Origin: Zoogloea sp.
Lineage (GTDB): Bacteria > Pseudomonadota > Gammaproteobacteria > Burkholderiales > Rhodocyclaceae
Assembly: GCF_017302315.1 (NCBI RefSeq)
Contig: NZ_JAFLDT010000034.1
Span: forward strand, 1 to 40,657
Direction of reading: 5' to 3'
Length of the DNA: 40,657 nucleotides
Positions 24,636 through 34,263 of the stretch are shown here, piece by piece. The notes below the pieces were generated by a model. The model worked only from the letters and a program-made list of their open reading frames with translations. It searched no databases and was not told the DNA's origin. The translations under genes and the position numbers were made by a program. Numbering within the stretch: position 1 is the stretch's first letter; every line of letters starts with the position of its first letter.

Positions 24636-26588
24636 TTAGCGGCCAAGGGCCAGGACTTCGTCAAAGAGCTTGGAGGCGATGCTCATGACCTTGCCCGACG
24701 CCTGGTATGCCTGTTGATAACGGATCAGATTGGCCGCTTCTTCATCGAGATTGACGCCGGCCACCGATTGCTGCGCCTTGGTGGCCTGCTGAACCAGACT
24801 TTCCTGGGCATCACGGTTCACTTCCACTTCGCGCGCCTTGTTACCGATCGAGCTGACCAGCTGGGAGTAGACGGACTGGAAGGTAGCGGAGGGCTGGCCG
24901 TTGGCGGACAGTAGGGTCTTGGTGGTCTGCAGGTTGCCCAGCAACACGGCGTTGCGGCTGTCGGAAACGCCGCCCGTATTTGGGCCGACGCTGAAAGTAT
25001 CGTTGTCCTGGATGGCCCCGGTGAGCGTGAACTGGGCGCCACCCAAGCTGATGCTCATACCGCTGGTGTAGGGAATGGAGGCCACCGGTGCAGCGAGTGT
25101 CACCGGGCTGCCGTTGAGCGGCGTGTAGGTGACCGGCAGGGTGGCGGGAAAACCGCTCAGGTTGCCCCCCGAGTAGGTCAGTTTGAGCGGCGCAGCGGCA
25201 GTGCCGAAACTCGCCAGATCGGTAGTGCTCGATATCACCGGAGCACTGATGCTGCCAGTGCCCAGATTGCCGGTCGTGGCCTTGCTGGCCAACGGCACAG
25301 CGGCGGCGAGCATGCGGGTATCGGTGATCGACACCCCGATGTTCGCGGCGGCATAGCGGGTCGGGAGGATCAGGAAGGAGTCACCTACTTTGGACGTGGC
25401 CGCGGGGGTGATGGTCAGGCCGATACCCGCAGCGGTCACGGAGGCACCATCGGAGACACGGGTCAGGGAGTAGCCGCCGGTGGTATTGGTGAAGGTCAGC
25501 TTGTAGTCGTCCCCGCTGAGCTTGGAGATATCGTCGAACTGCACGTCCGGGCTGGCTGTGGAGGCGGAGGCGAAGCGCTGCACGGCCACAGCCGGCTCAG
25601 TGAAGAAGTGGGTGCCAAGGTTGCCGTTGAGATCCTGACCGAGCACATGCTGGGCATTGAAGGCCGTACTGAGGCCCACCGCGATCAGGCCAAGCTGGTT
25701 CTGGGTGGCGTCCAGGGAGCCGGAGCGCATGCTCAGCAGGCCGCCCAGCTTGCCTCCGCCCAGCAGACTCTCCGGGATAGTGATGGCACCGCCGCTCTGG
25801 GTGATGATGTTGACGTCAAAACGAGCCGGGTCGGACGGTGAGGCCTGGGCCAAGAGTTTGGTGGCATTGGTACCGACCACCAGGGGCTGACCCGTGCCGA
25901 TGAAGACCGACACGGAGCCATCACTGGCCGGCGTGGTGGACACGCGAACGAGCTGATTGAGCTCCTTGACAAGGCGATCGCGGGTATCCAGGAGATCATT
26001 GGCCGGCTGGGCCGACCCGGCCTGCTGGGCCACCGAGATCTTGTGGTTCATCTCGGCGATCTCGGCGGCATAGGTGCTGATGGCGCTGACCGTATCCTTA
26101 ATCTGGTTCTCAAGCCCGGCACGCACGTCATTGAGCCGCTCGGAGAGGTTCTGGAAACGCGCCACCAGGCTCTGGGCGGTGGAGATCATGGATTGCCGGG
26201 CAGGGATGCTCGAAGGGTTGGCCGCCATCTCCTGCACGCCCTCGAAAAACGAGGCGACCGCCGGCGTCAGACCCACGCTGGCATCGGCCAGCAGGTTGTC
26301 AATCTGGCTGATCTCGGTGCTGTAGGTGTCGTACTCGTTGAACTTGGTCTCGGCGGACAGCACCTGGGTGGTCAGAAAACTGTCATAGGCGCGCTTGACG
26401 GTATCGACCTTGGTCCCCTCCCCGAAGAAGCCTGCACCGGTGAACAGGGCCGGGTTGGTGCTCTGCACGGTACTCTGACGGCTGTAGCCCGTGGTGCCGG
26501 CGTTGGAGATGTTGTGGCTGGTCACCACCAGGCCCGCCTGGGCGGCGTTGAGGCCGGTGAGACCGATGCTGAAGAGGCTGCTGCCCAT
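24636..26588 (-). CDS. flgK: Flagellar hook-filament junction protein FlgK (HAP1)
   Basis: The 650-residue first junction protein caps the hook and receives FlgL. The opening SSLFSIGLTGLNAAQAGLVV, then SHNISNAGTTGYSRQ, is the axial-protein heptad motif plus the FlgK-specific YSRQ. The C-terminal LDEEAANLIRYQQAYQASGK is the closing D0 helix. The central domain is long and Gly/Thr/Ser-rich, which accounts for the size above the 547 residues of the Salmonella protein. AAGGAAG lies ahead of the ATG. A near-consensus sigma-54 promoter sits 40-55 bases upstream, so flgKL has its own control separate from the hook-basal body genes. Export needs the FlgN chaperone. Confidence 0.96.
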   Translation of the reverse strand: MGSSLFSIGLTGLNAAQAGLVVTSHNISNAGTTGYSRQSTVQSTNPALFTGAGFFGEGTKVDTVKRAYDSFLTTQVLSAETKFNEYDTYSTEISQIDNLLADASVGLTPAVASFFEGVQEMAANPSSIPARQSMISTAQSLVARFQNLSERLNDVRAGLENQIKDTVSAISTYAAEIAEMNHKISVAQQAGSAQPANDLLDTRDRLVKELNQLVRVSTTPASDGSVSVFIGTGQPLVVGTNATKLLAQASPSDPARFDVNIITQSGGAITIPESLLGGGKLGGLLSMRSGSLDATQNQLGLIAVGLSTAFNAQHVLGQDLNGNLGTHFFTEPAVAVQRFASASTASPDVQFDDISKLSGDDYKLTFTNTTGGYSLTRVSDGASVTAAGIGLTITPAATSKVGDSFLILPTRYAAANIGVSITDTRMLAAAVPLASKATTGNLGTGSISAPVISSTTDLASFGTAAAPLKLTYSGGNLSGFPATLPVTYTPLNGSPVTLAAPVASIPYTSGMSISLGGAQFTLTGAIQDNDTFSVGPNTGGVSDSRNAVLLGNLQTTKTLLSANGQPSATFQSVYSQLVSSIGNKAREVEVNRDAQESLVQQATKAQQSVAGVNLDEEAANLIRYQQAYQASGKVMSIASKLFDEVLALGR

Positions 26589-26627
26589 GATCCGCTTCCT
26601 TGGTTCGGGGGTATCCGGGTACAGCAG

Positions 26628-26643
26628 TGCAAGAACTTTGCCA
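26628..26643 (-). promoter_or_regulatory. Sigma-54 promoter of flgKL
   Basis: On the minus strand TGGCAAAGTTCTTGCA matches TGGCAC-N5-TTGCA with one mismatch and exactly ten bases between GG and GC. It lies between flgJ and flgK, 40-55 bases before the flgK ATG. Confidence 0.82.
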
Positions 26644-26668
26644 GCTCGTCAGACTGGCGAGAATTTCC

Positions 26669-27661
26669 TCAGGCGTTGCGGGTGGCGCTGGCCGCAAGGG
26701 CCGTGCGCAGGGTGTTGCCGTTGATGATGCGGGCGAGCTTGTCGGCATACAGGGGATCGGTGGCGTAGCCTGCCGACTGCAGGCCGCGGGCAAAGGCCAC
26801 CGCGTCAACCTGCCCCGCCACGCCGGCATAGCGCGGGTTGTCACGGATCAGGCGGGCATAGTCCTGAAAGGACTCGGCATACGAGCCATAGGCCCGAAAT
26901 CGCGCATGCTCGCGGCCTGCAACGCCATTGCTGTACTCGGTGGTCGTGGTGTTCACGGTCTCGCCCGACCAGCGCCGACCAGCCTTGATGTTAAAGAGGT
27001 TATGGCTGGGGCTGCCGTCGGTATTCTTCAGCTCGTGCTTGCCCCAGCCGGTTTCGAGGGCCGCCTGGGCCACCAGGAAACGGGCCGGGATACCGGTAAC
27101 GCGGCTGGCCTCGACCGCCTGGGGCCACACTTTGTCGACGAAAGCGCGGGGGCCGGCACCCGCCGGCATGTTGGGCAGGTTTGCCGGTGCGACGCTTGTG
27201 GGGGCGAAAGCCGGCAGCACTGCGGCAGTTTTTGCCGTCGATACTGCCGGCCCGCTAGCAGAAGCTGCCGTTGAGGTCGGCGACGCGGCGGTATCGAAGC
27301 CACGACCGATCGACACCGTCAGGGGAACGCCCCCTTCGGGCGGTGTCACGGTCTCACGGGTCACCGAGAGCTGCCGCTCGATCACCCTGGCCAGGCCCAC
27401 ACCACCACCACGGGTGGCCAGTTGCAGGGACATCTGTTGATCAAGCATCGACTGATACATGCGCGACTCCTCGCTGTCGAACATGCTGTTTTTGGGGCTG
27501 GCATCACGCATGGCCTTGAGAACCTGCTGCAGGAACAGCGCCTCGAACTGCTTGGCCGCCTCGCGGGTGGCCTCGGGAGAGTTCTCCTTGGACAGGCGGC
27601 GTAGACCCGACAGGGTATTGGGGTCGAGGGAATTGATCTGGCTGAAATCGTGGGAAGCCAT
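26669..27661 (-). CDS. flgJ: Flagellar rod-assembly protein / peptidoglycan hydrolase FlgJ
   Basis: A 330-residue periplasmic rod cap and muramidase that opens the peptidoglycan for the growing rod. The N-terminal rod-binding domain (about 1-100) contains EAAKQFEALFLQQVLKAMRD and SMLDQQMSLQLA. A Pro/Ala/Thr-rich linker (105-165) follows. The C-terminal glucosaminidase domain (about 170-325) has FLVAQAALETGWGKHEL with the catalytic glutamate at E203, and HNLFNIKAGRRWSG, both typical. The dual-domain form is the usual one in beta- and gammaproteobacteria. It starts one base after the flgI stop, with its ribosome site GAGGTGA inside the flgI end, and shares the flgG-flgJ transcript. Confidence 0.96.
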   Translation of the reverse strand: MASHDFSQINSLDPNTLSGLRRLSKENSPEATREAAKQFEALFLQQVLKAMRDASPKNSMFDSEESRMYQSMLDQQMSLQLATRGGGVGLARVIERQLSVTRETVTPPEGGVPLTVSIGRGFDTAASPTSTAASASGPAVSTAKTAAVLPAFAPTSVAPANLPNMPAGAGPRAFVDKVWPQAVEASRVTGIPARFLVAQAALETGWGKHELKNTDGSPSHNLFNIKAGRRWSGETVNTTTTEYSNGVAGREHARFRAYGSYAESFQDYARLIRDNPRYAGVAGQVDAVAFARGLQSAGYATDPLYADKLARIINGNTLRTALAASATRNA

Positions 27662-27662
27662 G

Positions 27663-28772
27663 TCAGATCACCTCCAGTTCGGCACGCAGCGCGCCGCTGG
27701 CCTTCATGGCCTGCAGGATGGAAATCAGTTCGAGGGGATTGGCGCCCACGGCATTGAGAGCCTTGACCACGTCAGCCAGGTTGGTGCCGCCCTTGATGTT
27801 GAAGAGGGTGCCCCCCTCCTGCTTGACATCCACCGACCCCTTGTTGGTGACCACCGTCTGACCGCCAGACAGCGGACCAGGCTGGCTGACCTGCGGGTCA
27901 TTGCTGACCGTGACGGTGAGGCTGCCGTGGGCCACGGCACAGTTCTGCAGGGCTACCTTCTGGTTCATCACCACCGAGCCGGTACGGGAGTTGACGATGA
28001 CCTTGGCGGCCTGCATGGCCGGCGTCACATCCAGGTTCTCGAGCCGGCCCAGGAAGGCCACCCGCTGGTTGGGATCATCCGGCGCGCGGACCTGGATCTG
28101 CCGGCCATCCACGGCCTGGGCGCTGCCCGGCGCGACACGGTTGATGGCGTCGACCACGTTCTGCGCAGTGCCGAAGTCGGCGTCGTTGAGCTCGACGAAG
28201 ACCGAGCCGCCCTGCCCCACCGGGCTGGGCACGGCCCGCTCGACGGTGGCACCACCGGGGATGCGCCCGGCCGACAGGTGGTTGACGGTGACCTTGGTGC
28301 CGCCCGCTGCGCCACCGGCGCCGCTGACCGCCAGGTTGCCCTGGGCCATGGCGTAGATCTGCCCGTCCGCCCCTTTCAACGGCGTCATGACCAGGGTGCC
28401 GCCCTTGAGGGAGCGGGCATTGCCCATGGACGACACGGTGACGTCGATCTGCTGACCCGGCCGGGCAAAGGGCGGCAGGCTGGCGGTGACCATGACGGCC
28501 GCCACGTTGCGCAACTGCAGGGACTGGCCGGGCGGCAGGGTGATGCCCAGGTTGCCGAGCATGTTGATGATGCTCTGGACGGTGAAGGGGGTCTGGGTGG
28601 TCTGGTCGCCCGAGCCGTCGAGGCCGACCACAAGGCCGTAGCCGATGAGCTGGTTCTGACGCACGCCGCCGATGGAGGCGAGATCCTTCAGGCGTTCGGC
28701 GCTGGCCGGGGTGCTGACCAGCAGGCCGATGCAAGTCATCAGGGCCAGGCAGAGGCGGGAGATCCGGGTCAT
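27663..28772 (-). CDS. flgI: Flagellar P-ring protein FlgI
   Basis: Forms the P ring, a bushing for the rod in the peptidoglycan layer. The 369-residue precursor has a Sec signal peptide ending [17 protein letters not shown]. The mature start [20 protein letters not shown] and then [32 protein letters not shown] and [27 protein letters not shown] (C-terminal, described here in part) are near-invariant in the family. AGG precedes the ATG, 11 bases after the flgH stop. The FlgA chaperone needed for its assembly is encoded divergently at 34.6 kb. Confidence 0.97.
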   Translation of the reverse strand: MTRISRLCLALMTCIGLLVSTPASAERLKDLASIGGVRQNQLIGYGLVVGLDGSGDQTTQTPFTVQSIINMLGNLGITLPPGQSLQLRNVAAVMVTASLPPFARPGQQIDVTVSSMGNARSLKGGTLVMTPLKGADGQIYAMAQGNLAVSGAGGAAGGTKVTVNHLSAGRIPGGATVERAVPSPVGQGGSVFVELNDADFGTAQNVVDAINRVAPGSAQAVDGRQIQVRAPDDPNQRVAFLGRLENLDVTPAMQAAKVIVNSRTGSVVMNQKVALQNCAVAHGSLTVTVSNDPQVSQPGPLSGGQTVVTNKGSVDVKQEGGTLFNIKGGTNLADVVKALNAVGANPLELISILQAMKASGALRAELEVI

Positions 28773-28783
28773 GACGGGCCTCC

Positions 28784-29458
28784 TCAGAACGGCAGCACAG
28801 TGGTGAAGAAACGCTGCATCCAGCCCATGCGCTGGGTTTCGTCGATGTAGCCGTTGGCCTTGTACTCGACCCGGGCGTCCGCCACTTGGGTGGACTGGAC
28901 CGTGTTGCTGCCGGTGACATAGACCGGATTGACCACCCCGGAGAAGCGGATGAATTCGTTGCCCTGGTTGATGGCCACCTGCTTCTCACCGGAGACCAGC
29001 AGGTTGCCGTTGGGCAGCACCTCGATCACGGTGGTGGTGATGGTGCCACGGAAATCGTTGTTGGCCGCAGCGTCGCCCTTGCCCTCGAACTTGCTGGCGT
29101 CCGAGGCCGTAGCGCCGAGCCCGGCCAGGCCGGCCAGGGGCACCTTGGCCAGGGCCGAAATGGAGGCGCTGAGGGTGGCATTGCGCTCGGCGTTGGCCGA
29201 CGAGGACTTGCTGGCCTGGGTCTGCTCCACCAGATTGATGGTGATTACGTCGCCCACGAAACGGGCACGCCGGTCTTCGAACAGCGGCCGCGAAAAACTC
29301 GGCTGAAAGATGGATCCGGGCTGGGCCGCCTGGGCGGTACGTGGCTCGGGGCGGATGCTCAGGGGCTGGTGCACCGCCGTCGGCGGGGTGGTCTGAAGGG
29401 CCGAGCAGCCGGCCAAGGTGGCCAGCAGCAAGGGGGACAGGATACGGAACGCTTGCAT
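28784..29458 (-). CDS. flgH: Flagellar L-ring lipoprotein FlgH
   Basis: The 224-residue outer-membrane lipoprotein that forms the L ring around the rod. The signal peptide [18 protein letters not shown] gives the lipobox with the lipidated cysteine at 18. [20 protein letters not shown] at about 58-77 and [20 protein letters not shown] are strong family blocks, followed by [20 protein letters not shown] and [20 protein letters not shown]. Size and motif order match E. coli FlgH (232). A GGAG site is ahead of the ATG. It sits 24 bases after flgG and 11 before flgI, in the usual order for the ring genes. Confidence 0.97.
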   Translation of the reverse strand: MQAFRILSPLLLATLAGCSALQTTPPTAVHQPLSIRPEPRTAQAAQPGSIFQPSFSRPLFEDRRARFVGDVITINLVEQTQASKSSSANAERNATLSASISALAKVPLAGLAGLGATASDASKFEGKGDAAANNDFRGTITTTVIEVLPNGNLLVSGEKQVAINQGNEFIRFSGVVNPVYVTGSNTVQSTQVADARVEYKANGYIDETQRMGWMQRFFTTVLPF

Positions 29459-29482
29459 GGTCGTTCTCCGCCCGGCGGGCGC

Positions 29483-30265
29483 TTACAGGGAGGTGAGCTT
29501 GCCGAGCATGTTGTCCGAGGTGGACACGGCGCGGGAGTTGAGCTCGTAGGCGCGCTGGGTCTGGATCATCAGCACCAGCTCTTCGGCGACATTGACGTTG
29601 GAGGTTTCCACGTAGGTCTGATTGAGCACACCGACGCCGTTGGTGCCTGGGGTGTTGGGATTGGGCGCACCGCTGGCGGCGGTTTCCAGGTAGAGGTTTT
29701 CCCCCACGCTCTGCAGGCCGCCGGGATTGACAAAGCCGACGATCTGGATGTTGCCGATCTGGGCCGGGGCAGCCTGGTTGGGCAGGGTCACCGACACCAC
29801 GCCGTCCTTGCCGATGGTCAGGGACAGGGCGTTGGCGGGAATGGTGATGGCCGGCTGCAGGGCGTAGCCACTGGAGGTGACCACCTGGCCATTGGCATCC
29901 TTCTGGAAGGCGCCGTCGCGGGTGTAGGCGGTGGAGCCGTCGGGGAGCAGTATCTGGAAAAAGCCTTCCCCCTGGATGGCCACATCGAGGGCGTTGCCGG
30001 TCTGGGTGAGGTTGCCCTGGGTATGGATGCGCTCGGTGGCGATGGGACGCACGCCGGTACCGATCTGCAGGCCCGAGGGGATTGTCGTCTGCTGGGTGGA
30101 CTGGGCGCCCGGCTGCCGCAGGTTCTGGTAGAGCAGATCCTCGAACACCGCCCGCGCGCGCTTGAAGCCGTTGGTCGAGACGTTGGCGAGGTTGTTGGAG
30201 ATGACGTCAAGCTGGGTCTGCTGGGCGTCGAGGCCGGTGCGGGCAATCCAGAGGGAGCGGATCAT
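29483..30265 (-). CDS. flgG: Flagellar distal rod protein FlgG
   Basis: Forms the distal rod, 260 residues, the standard length. The opening [20 protein letters not shown], then [19 protein letters not shown], is the axial motif followed by the FlgG-specific rod segment (about 40-70). The C-terminal [40 protein letters not shown], is diagnostic. TGGAG precedes the ATG. A gap of 151 bases separates it from flgF, unlike the 10-20 bases between the other hook genes, and contains a sigma-54 promoter. FlgG is therefore the first gene of its own transcript reaching into flgH, flgI and flgJ. Confidence 0.97.
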   Translation of the reverse strand: MIRSLWIARTGLDAQQTQLDVISNNLANVSTNGFKRARAVFEDLLYQNLRQPGAQSTQQTTIPSGLQIGTGVRPIATERIHTQGNLTQTGNALDVAIQGEGFFQILLPDGSTAYTRDGAFQKDANGQVVTSSGYALQPAITIPANALSLTIGKDGVVSVTLPNQAAPAQIGNIQIVGFVNPGGLQSVGENLYLETAASGAPNPNTPGTNGVGVLNQTYVETSNVNVAEELVLMIQTQRAYELNSRAVSTSDNMLGKLTSL

Positions 30266-30337
30266 GGGGGGCTCCAGTGTGTCAGGGGCTGGCCACCCGA
30301 AGGCGGCAGGAGATGCGACAGATTCGATACTAGCTAC

Positions 30338-30353
30338 AGCAAGAGGCGTTCCA
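30338..30353 (-). promoter_or_regulatory. Sigma-54 promoter of flgGHIJ
   Basis: On the minus strand TGGAACGCCTCTTGCT matches TGGCAC-N5-TTGCT with one mismatch and ten bases between GG and GC. It is in the unusual 151-base gap between flgF and flgG, about 73 bases before the flgG ATG. Confidence 0.78.
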
Positions 30354-30416
30354 GGGGCGGAGCAAGGGGGGAAAGCCCCGCCAATTTGTGGTGCGGGCGC
30401 TCAGCGAGCCCGTGGA

Positions 30417-31157
30417 TCAGCTCTTGGCAACCAGCTGGGCGGCGGAACGGTCCATTTCCTGAGCGACGGACAGCAGCTTGGTCTGGGTTTCGTAGTGCCG
30501 AGCCAGGGAGATCATGGTGACCATCTGCTCGACCACGTTGACGTTGCTGCCTTCCAGGTAGCCGGACGCCACCCGCACGGCAGGATCTGCCGGCGCCGGG
30601 TTGCCGTCGGCAAGGCGAAAGTAGCCGTCGCCGCCGCGGCGCAGATCCTGCTCGGGCGGATTGACCAGCTTGAGCTGCCCGACCGTGGTGGTGTTGTTGC
30701 GCGCGCCGGTCCGGGGAACCGCCGAAACCGTGCCATCGGCCCCGACCACCACTTCCACGTCCGGCGGCACGGTGATCGGGCCGCCGCCGCCGATCACCGG
30801 CAGACCACTGCGGGTCTGCAGGATGCCATTGGCGCTCACCTCCAGGCTGCCATTGCGGGTGTAGGCCTCGGTGCCGTCGGGCAATTGCACCGCCAGCCAG
30901 CCCTTGCCCTGCACCGCCACATCCGTGGAACGATTGGTGTGCTGCAGCGGGCCGGGGGTGAAGTCGTCGGCCACGCTGGCGTCCACCACGAAGGCCCGGG
31001 TAGGTAGCTGGGTGTTCTGGATGGGCACGGCACGCAGGCGATGCAACTCGGCCTTGAAGCCGGTGCTGGTGGCGTTTGCCAGGTTGTGGGCCACGGCTGC
31101 CTCCTGCCCCATGGTGGCGGCGGCGCCGGTCATTGCGGTGTAGATAAGGCGGTCCAT
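30417..31157 (-). CDS. flgF: Flagellar proximal rod protein FlgF
   Basis: A 246-residue proximal rod subunit. The axial N-terminus is MDRLIYTAMTGAAATMGQEA and AVAHNLANATSTGFKAELHR; the C-terminal D0 helix includes SNVNVVEQMVTMISLARHYE and TQTKLLSVAQEMDRSAAQLV. The sequence is like FlgG but shorter and lacks the FlgG-specific rod insert. The central part is typical (QGKGWLAVQLPDGTEAYTRN). It follows flgE by 20 bases. The stop is followed by a 151-base gap with the flgG promoter, so flgF closes the flgBCDEF transcript, with likely read-through into flgG. Confidence 0.96.
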   Translation of the reverse strand: MDRLIYTAMTGAAATMGQEAAVAHNLANATSTGFKAELHRLRAVPIQNTQLPTRAFVVDASVADDFTPGPLQHTNRSTDVAVQGKGWLAVQLPDGTEAYTRNGSLEVSANGILQTRSGLPVIGGGGPITVPPDVEVVVGADGTVSAVPRTGARNNTTTVGQLKLVNPPEQDLRRGGDGYFRLADGNPAPADPAVRVASGYLEGSNVNVVEQMVTMISLARHYETQTKLLSVAQEMDRSAAQLVAKS

Positions 31158-31177
31158 GGCTCAGGCTTTCTTCACGA

Positions 31178-32743
31178 TCAACGCAGGTTGACCAGGGTTT
31201 GCAGGATCTGGTCCTGGGTCTTGATGGACTGGGCGTTGGCCTGGTAGGCACGCTGCTGGGTGATCATGTTCACCAGCTCGGAGGTGAGGTCCACGTTGGA
31301 GTCTTCGACTGCGGCAGACTGCAGCACGCCCAGGCTGCCGGTGCCCGGGGCATTGGGCTGCTCGGGGCCGGAGGCATTGGTGACCGCCCACTGGTTGCCG
31401 CCAAGGGACTGAAGACCATTGGGGTTCTGGAAGGACGCCAGCCACACCTGCCCCATCACCCGCGACTGACCATTGCTGAAGTTGCCCTGGATGGTGCCGT
31501 CGGCATCGACGGTGAGACCGGACAGCTTGCCCGTCGTGTAGCCATCCTGGGTCAGCTGGTTGACCCCGTAGCTGTTGCCGAACTGGGTGGTGCCCTCAAG
31601 CTCGACGGTGAAGGCCAGGGGGGTCACCGAACCCGTGGACACGGTGTAGGAGGAACTGAAGGAGGTGGGCGTCTGCAGCACGCCGTTGGCGTCAAAGCTG
31701 ATGGTCTTCGGCGTGTGGGTGCCGGTCACCGGGTCGATCTCGGGCGGAAAGCCGCCATCAAGACTGGTGTAGACGTCCCAGATATTCGACTGGGCGGTCT
31801 TCACAAAGTACATCGACTGGGTGTGCGCGTTGCCCAGGGAGTCGTATACCGTCTGGGACGTGGTGCTGGTGTAACTGGTGGGATCCGAAGTGCTGAAGGC
31901 GGAGTTCGTTGCGGTGGCGGCAGTGCCGGGCACATTCAGGGCGGCCGCAGCGGTGCCGGTGACAGTGATGTCAGACAGACGCCCACTCCGCATCGACGAG
32001 AAATTGATGACGCCGGTGCTGTCACTGGCAACCTTGACCCGGTCCTTCAGCGAGGTCTGATCGACGGCGGTCTGGATGGCGGTGACAAGGGAACCTACGT
32101 CCGCATAGGTGCCGGCGGCGATACTGATCGTGACCGGCGTAGTCGAGCCGTCAACCACGATGGACAGGGCGTTCGCCGGTGAGGCCGCAACCGTGAGGGA
32201 AGGCGCGGCCGTTCCGAACACGGCGGCCTTCGCCATGGCCGACGGGGTGGCCGAGCGGGAGTCGAGATTGACGTTATAGCCGGCACTGGTGGTGGCAGCC
32301 GGCTTGGCATCGCTGAAGTTGAGCTTGATGTCACCACTGGTGCCCGTCAGCACACCATTCGAATCGGCCAGCTTGCCCGTCAGGCGCAAGCCCGCGGCAT
32401 TGACGATGTAACCGTTCTTGTCGGTCTGGAACTGGCCGTTGCGGCTGTAGGTGATCGTTCCGGCATCGCTCATGCGGAAGAAACCCTGCCCGTTGATGGC
32501 CAGGTCCAGCGCGTTGCTGGTGGTGGAGATGTTGCCCTGGTTGAACTGCTGGGACACCTTGTCGATGGACGCGCCGATACCCACCTGGGTACCGCCGCCC
32601 GCCAGGGATGCAGCGAACACGTCGGAAAACTGGGCCGTGGACTGCTTGAAGCCGACGGTGCCCGAGTTGGACACGTTGTTGCTGATGGCGTCGAGGGCCT
32701 TGGAAGCGATGGAAAGACCGCTCAAACCTTGCTGGAATGCCAT
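31178..32743 (-). CDS. flgE: Flagellar hook protein FlgE
   Basis: The 521-residue hook subunit, longer than the 403 residues of Salmonella FlgE because of an extended central Thr/Ser/Gly-rich surface domain. The N-terminal MAFQQGLSGLSIASKALDAI and SNNVSNSGTVGFKQSTAQFS (axial motif) and QGNISTTSNALDLAINGQGF are conserved, as is the C-terminal SNVDLTSELVNMITQQRAYQ and ANAQSIKTQDQILQTLVNLR. GGAGGC precedes the ATG with ideal spacing. FlgD, encoded upstream, is the hook cap. The extra domain should be exposed on the hook surface; its role is open. Confidence 0.97.
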   Translation of the reverse strand: MAFQQGLSGLSIASKALDAISNNVSNSGTVGFKQSTAQFSDVFAASLAGGGTQVGIGASIDKVSQQFNQGNISTTSNALDLAINGQGFFRMSDAGTITYSRNGQFQTDKNGYIVNAAGLRLTGKLADSNGVLTGTSGDIKLNFSDAKPAATTSAGYNVNLDSRSATPSAMAKAAVFGTAAPSLTVAASPANALSIVVDGSTTPVTISIAAGTYADVGSLVTAIQTAVDQTSLKDRVKVASDSTGVINFSSMRSGRLSDITVTGTAAAALNVPGTAATATNSAFSTSDPTSYTSTTSQTVYDSLGNAHTQSMYFVKTAQSNIWDVYTSLDGGFPPEIDPVTGTHTPKTISFDANGVLQTPTSFSSSYTVSTGSVTPLAFTVELEGTTQFGNSYGVNQLTQDGYTTGKLSGLTVDADGTIQGNFSNGQSRVMGQVWLASFQNPNGLQSLGGNQWAVTNASGPEQPNAPGTGSLGVLQSAAVEDSNVDLTSELVNMITQQRAYQANAQSIKTQDQILQTLVNLR

Positions 32744-32755
32744 TTTTGCCTCCGC

Positions 32756-33427
32756 TTACAGAATCTGCTTGATGTCGGACAGGCTCACGAGATTTCCGGA
32801 GCCCACATCGAGGGATACGTTGCCGCTGCTGGTGCGCAGCACGCTATTGACGGTGGACAGCGCCAGGGCCGTCGTCTTGACGGTCTCGCTGCCCCGGGTG
32901 GCACTGACGCTGATGGTGTACTTGCCATCCACCGCCTGGGTGCCATTGGTGGACTTGCCGTCCCAGGCAAAGTTGAAGACGCCGGCGTCGGAGGAGCCCA
33001 ACTCCATCTTGCGCACCTCCAGGCCCTTGGAGTCCTTGATGGTTACGGTCACCTTGTCGGCGGCCGTAGCCAGTTCGAAACCGCCGTAGGCCTTGCTGCC
33101 GGAGAGGGTCAGGTTGGTGCCTTCGACCATCACGCCCTTGCCCACCAAAGCTGCGGCCTGCAAGGCCTCGCTGGACTGGCTGCCTTCCAGAAGAGAGGTC
33201 AGCGTCTTGTTCAACTTGTCGATGCCATCCACAGTGCTGATCTGGGCCAGCTGGGAGGTCATCTGGGCGTTATCCATGGGGTTGAGGGGATCCTGGTTTT
33301 TCAATTGCTCGGTGAGCAGCTTGAGAAAACGGGTCTGGGCTTCGTCGGTCTTCGAGGTGGTCGAGGTCGAGGACTTCTGGAGGGCCGCGATGACGTCGGA
33401 GGAGGTGGTTGAGTTAACTGTGCTCAT
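32756..33427 (-). CDS. flgD: Flagellar hook-capping protein FlgD
   Basis: A 223-residue scaffold that caps the growing hook and is discarded later. The signature FLKLLTEQLKNQDPLNPMDN at about 30-49 followed by AQMTSQLAQISTVDGIDKLN is the conserved FlgD N-terminal block. After it come the Tudor-like and Ig-like beta domain (GSKAYGGFELATAADKVTVT, FNFAWDGKSTNGTQAVDGKY). The length is near the family norm (232 in Salmonella). It lies 12 bases before flgE and 16 after flgC. The ribosome site is weak, suggesting translational coupling with flgC. Confidence 0.96.
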   Translation of the reverse strand: MSTVNSTTSSDVIAALQKSSTSTTSKTDEAQTRFLKLLTEQLKNQDPLNPMDNAQMTSQLAQISTVDGIDKLNKTLTSLLEGSQSSEALQAAALVGKGVMVEGTNLTLSGSKAYGGFELATAADKVTVTIKDSKGLEVRKMELGSSDAGVFNFAWDGKSTNGTQAVDGKYTISVSATRGSETVKTTALALSTVNSVLRTSSGNVSLDVGSGNLVSLSDIKQIL

Positions 33428-33443
33428 GATCGTTGTCCGGTGC

Positions 33444-33848
33444 TTACTGGCCGATGGCCAGGGTTCGTTCCATTAGGGTCTTGGCGGTCCCCATCACTTC
33501 GGCATTGGTCTGATAGGCCCGGGAGGCGGAGATCATGTTGGTCATCTCCTCCACCACGTTGACGTTGGGCATGGTCACGTAGCCTTCGCCATTTGCGGCA
33601 GGGCTCTTCGGGTCGTAAACCATGCGCATCGGCGCAGCGCTTTCGACCACCTGCTTGACGCGCACCCCCTGGGCCGCCGGCGCGCCCATCGGCGTGGCAG
33701 CAAACACCACCTGCTTGGCCTTGTAGGGCTGACCGTTGCTGGAGGTGACGCTGTCGGCATTGGCCAGGTTGCTGGCGGTGGCATTGAGCCGGGTGGATTG
33801 GGCGTGAAGCGCACTGCCGGCCACCTGAAAGACATTCATCATGCTCAT
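33444..33848 (-). CDS. flgC: Flagellar proximal rod protein FlgC
   Basis: A 134-residue proximal rod subunit, exactly the usual size. MMNVFQVAGSALHAQSTRLN, then ATASNLANADSVTSSNGQPY, is the FlgC axial opening. Next comes YKAKQVVFAATPMGAPAAQG, and the close is MPNVNVVEEMTNMISASRAY followed by QTNAEVMGTAKTLMERTLAI. TAAGGAG precedes the ATG. It is ten bases after flgB. It forms part of the inner rod that passes through the MS ring and is among the first parts exported by the type III apparatus. Confidence 0.97.
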   Translation of the reverse strand: MSMMNVFQVAGSALHAQSTRLNATASNLANADSVTSSNGQPYKAKQVVFAATPMGAPAAQGVRVKQVVESAAPMRMVYDPKSPAANGEGYVTMPNVNVVEEMTNMISASRAYQTNAEVMGTAKTLMERTLAIGQ

Positions 33849-33858
33849 GAACTGCTCC

Positions 33859-34263
33859 TTACTGACCCTGGATGGCGCGTTGCATGCCGGTGATCAGGCC
33901 ATTGATGAAGGTGACGCTGGCCTGGTACTGGATGGCGTTCTCGGCAAAGGCGCTGCGCTCCACGTCCATGTTGACCGTATTGCCATCGACGGCCCCCTGC
34001 TGGTCGTTGCGGAACTTCAGGTTCGCCTCCAGAGGGTTGGCTCCGGAAGCCGCCAGATGACGGGCGGAGGTGGCGCTGAGGGCAAGGTTCCCGCTCTTGC
34101 CCGCCAGCGCCCCCTTCAGGGCTTCGCGGAAATCCACATCCCGCGCCTTGAAGTTGGGCGTATCGGCGTTGGCGATATTGGATGCGATGACCTGCTGGCG
34201 ATAGGCTCGGGTATTGAGGGCGGTCTGGTGGAAACGCATCGCTTCGTCAAGTCGGCTGCTCAT
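33859..34263 (-). CDS. flgB: Flagellar proximal rod protein FlgB
   Basis: A 134-residue proximal rod subunit that is the first gene of the flgB-flgF transcript. MSSRLDEAMRFHQTALNTRA is the FlgB opening, then YRQQVIASNIANADTPNFKA with the conserved SNIANADTPNFKARDVDF. The C-terminal ENAIQYQASVTFINGLITGM is also typical. I start at the ATG at 34263 because GAGGTG lies upstream at normal spacing; the in-frame GTG at 34272 would overlap that site. Two sigma-54-like sites lie 80-155 bases upstream. The gene is divergent from flgA with a 333-base gap. Confidence 0.97.
   Translation of the reverse strand: MSSRLDEAMRFHQTALNTRAYRQQVIASNIANADTPNFKARDVDFREALKGALAGKSGNLALSATSARHLAASGANPLEANLKFRNDQQGAVDGNTVNMDVERSAFAENAIQYQASVTFINGLITGMQRAIQGQ

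Noticed and set aside
26600-26650. A CAAAGTTC on the minus strand before flgK that might be a FliA -35 box.
   Set aside because: No acceptable -10 lies at the standard spacing, and the same bases form a much better sigma-54 promoter.
28886-30520. A 544-codon plus-strand open frame opposite flgG and flgH.
   Set aside because: It spans several unmistakable flagellar genes on the other strand and encodes Gly/His-rich shadow sequence.
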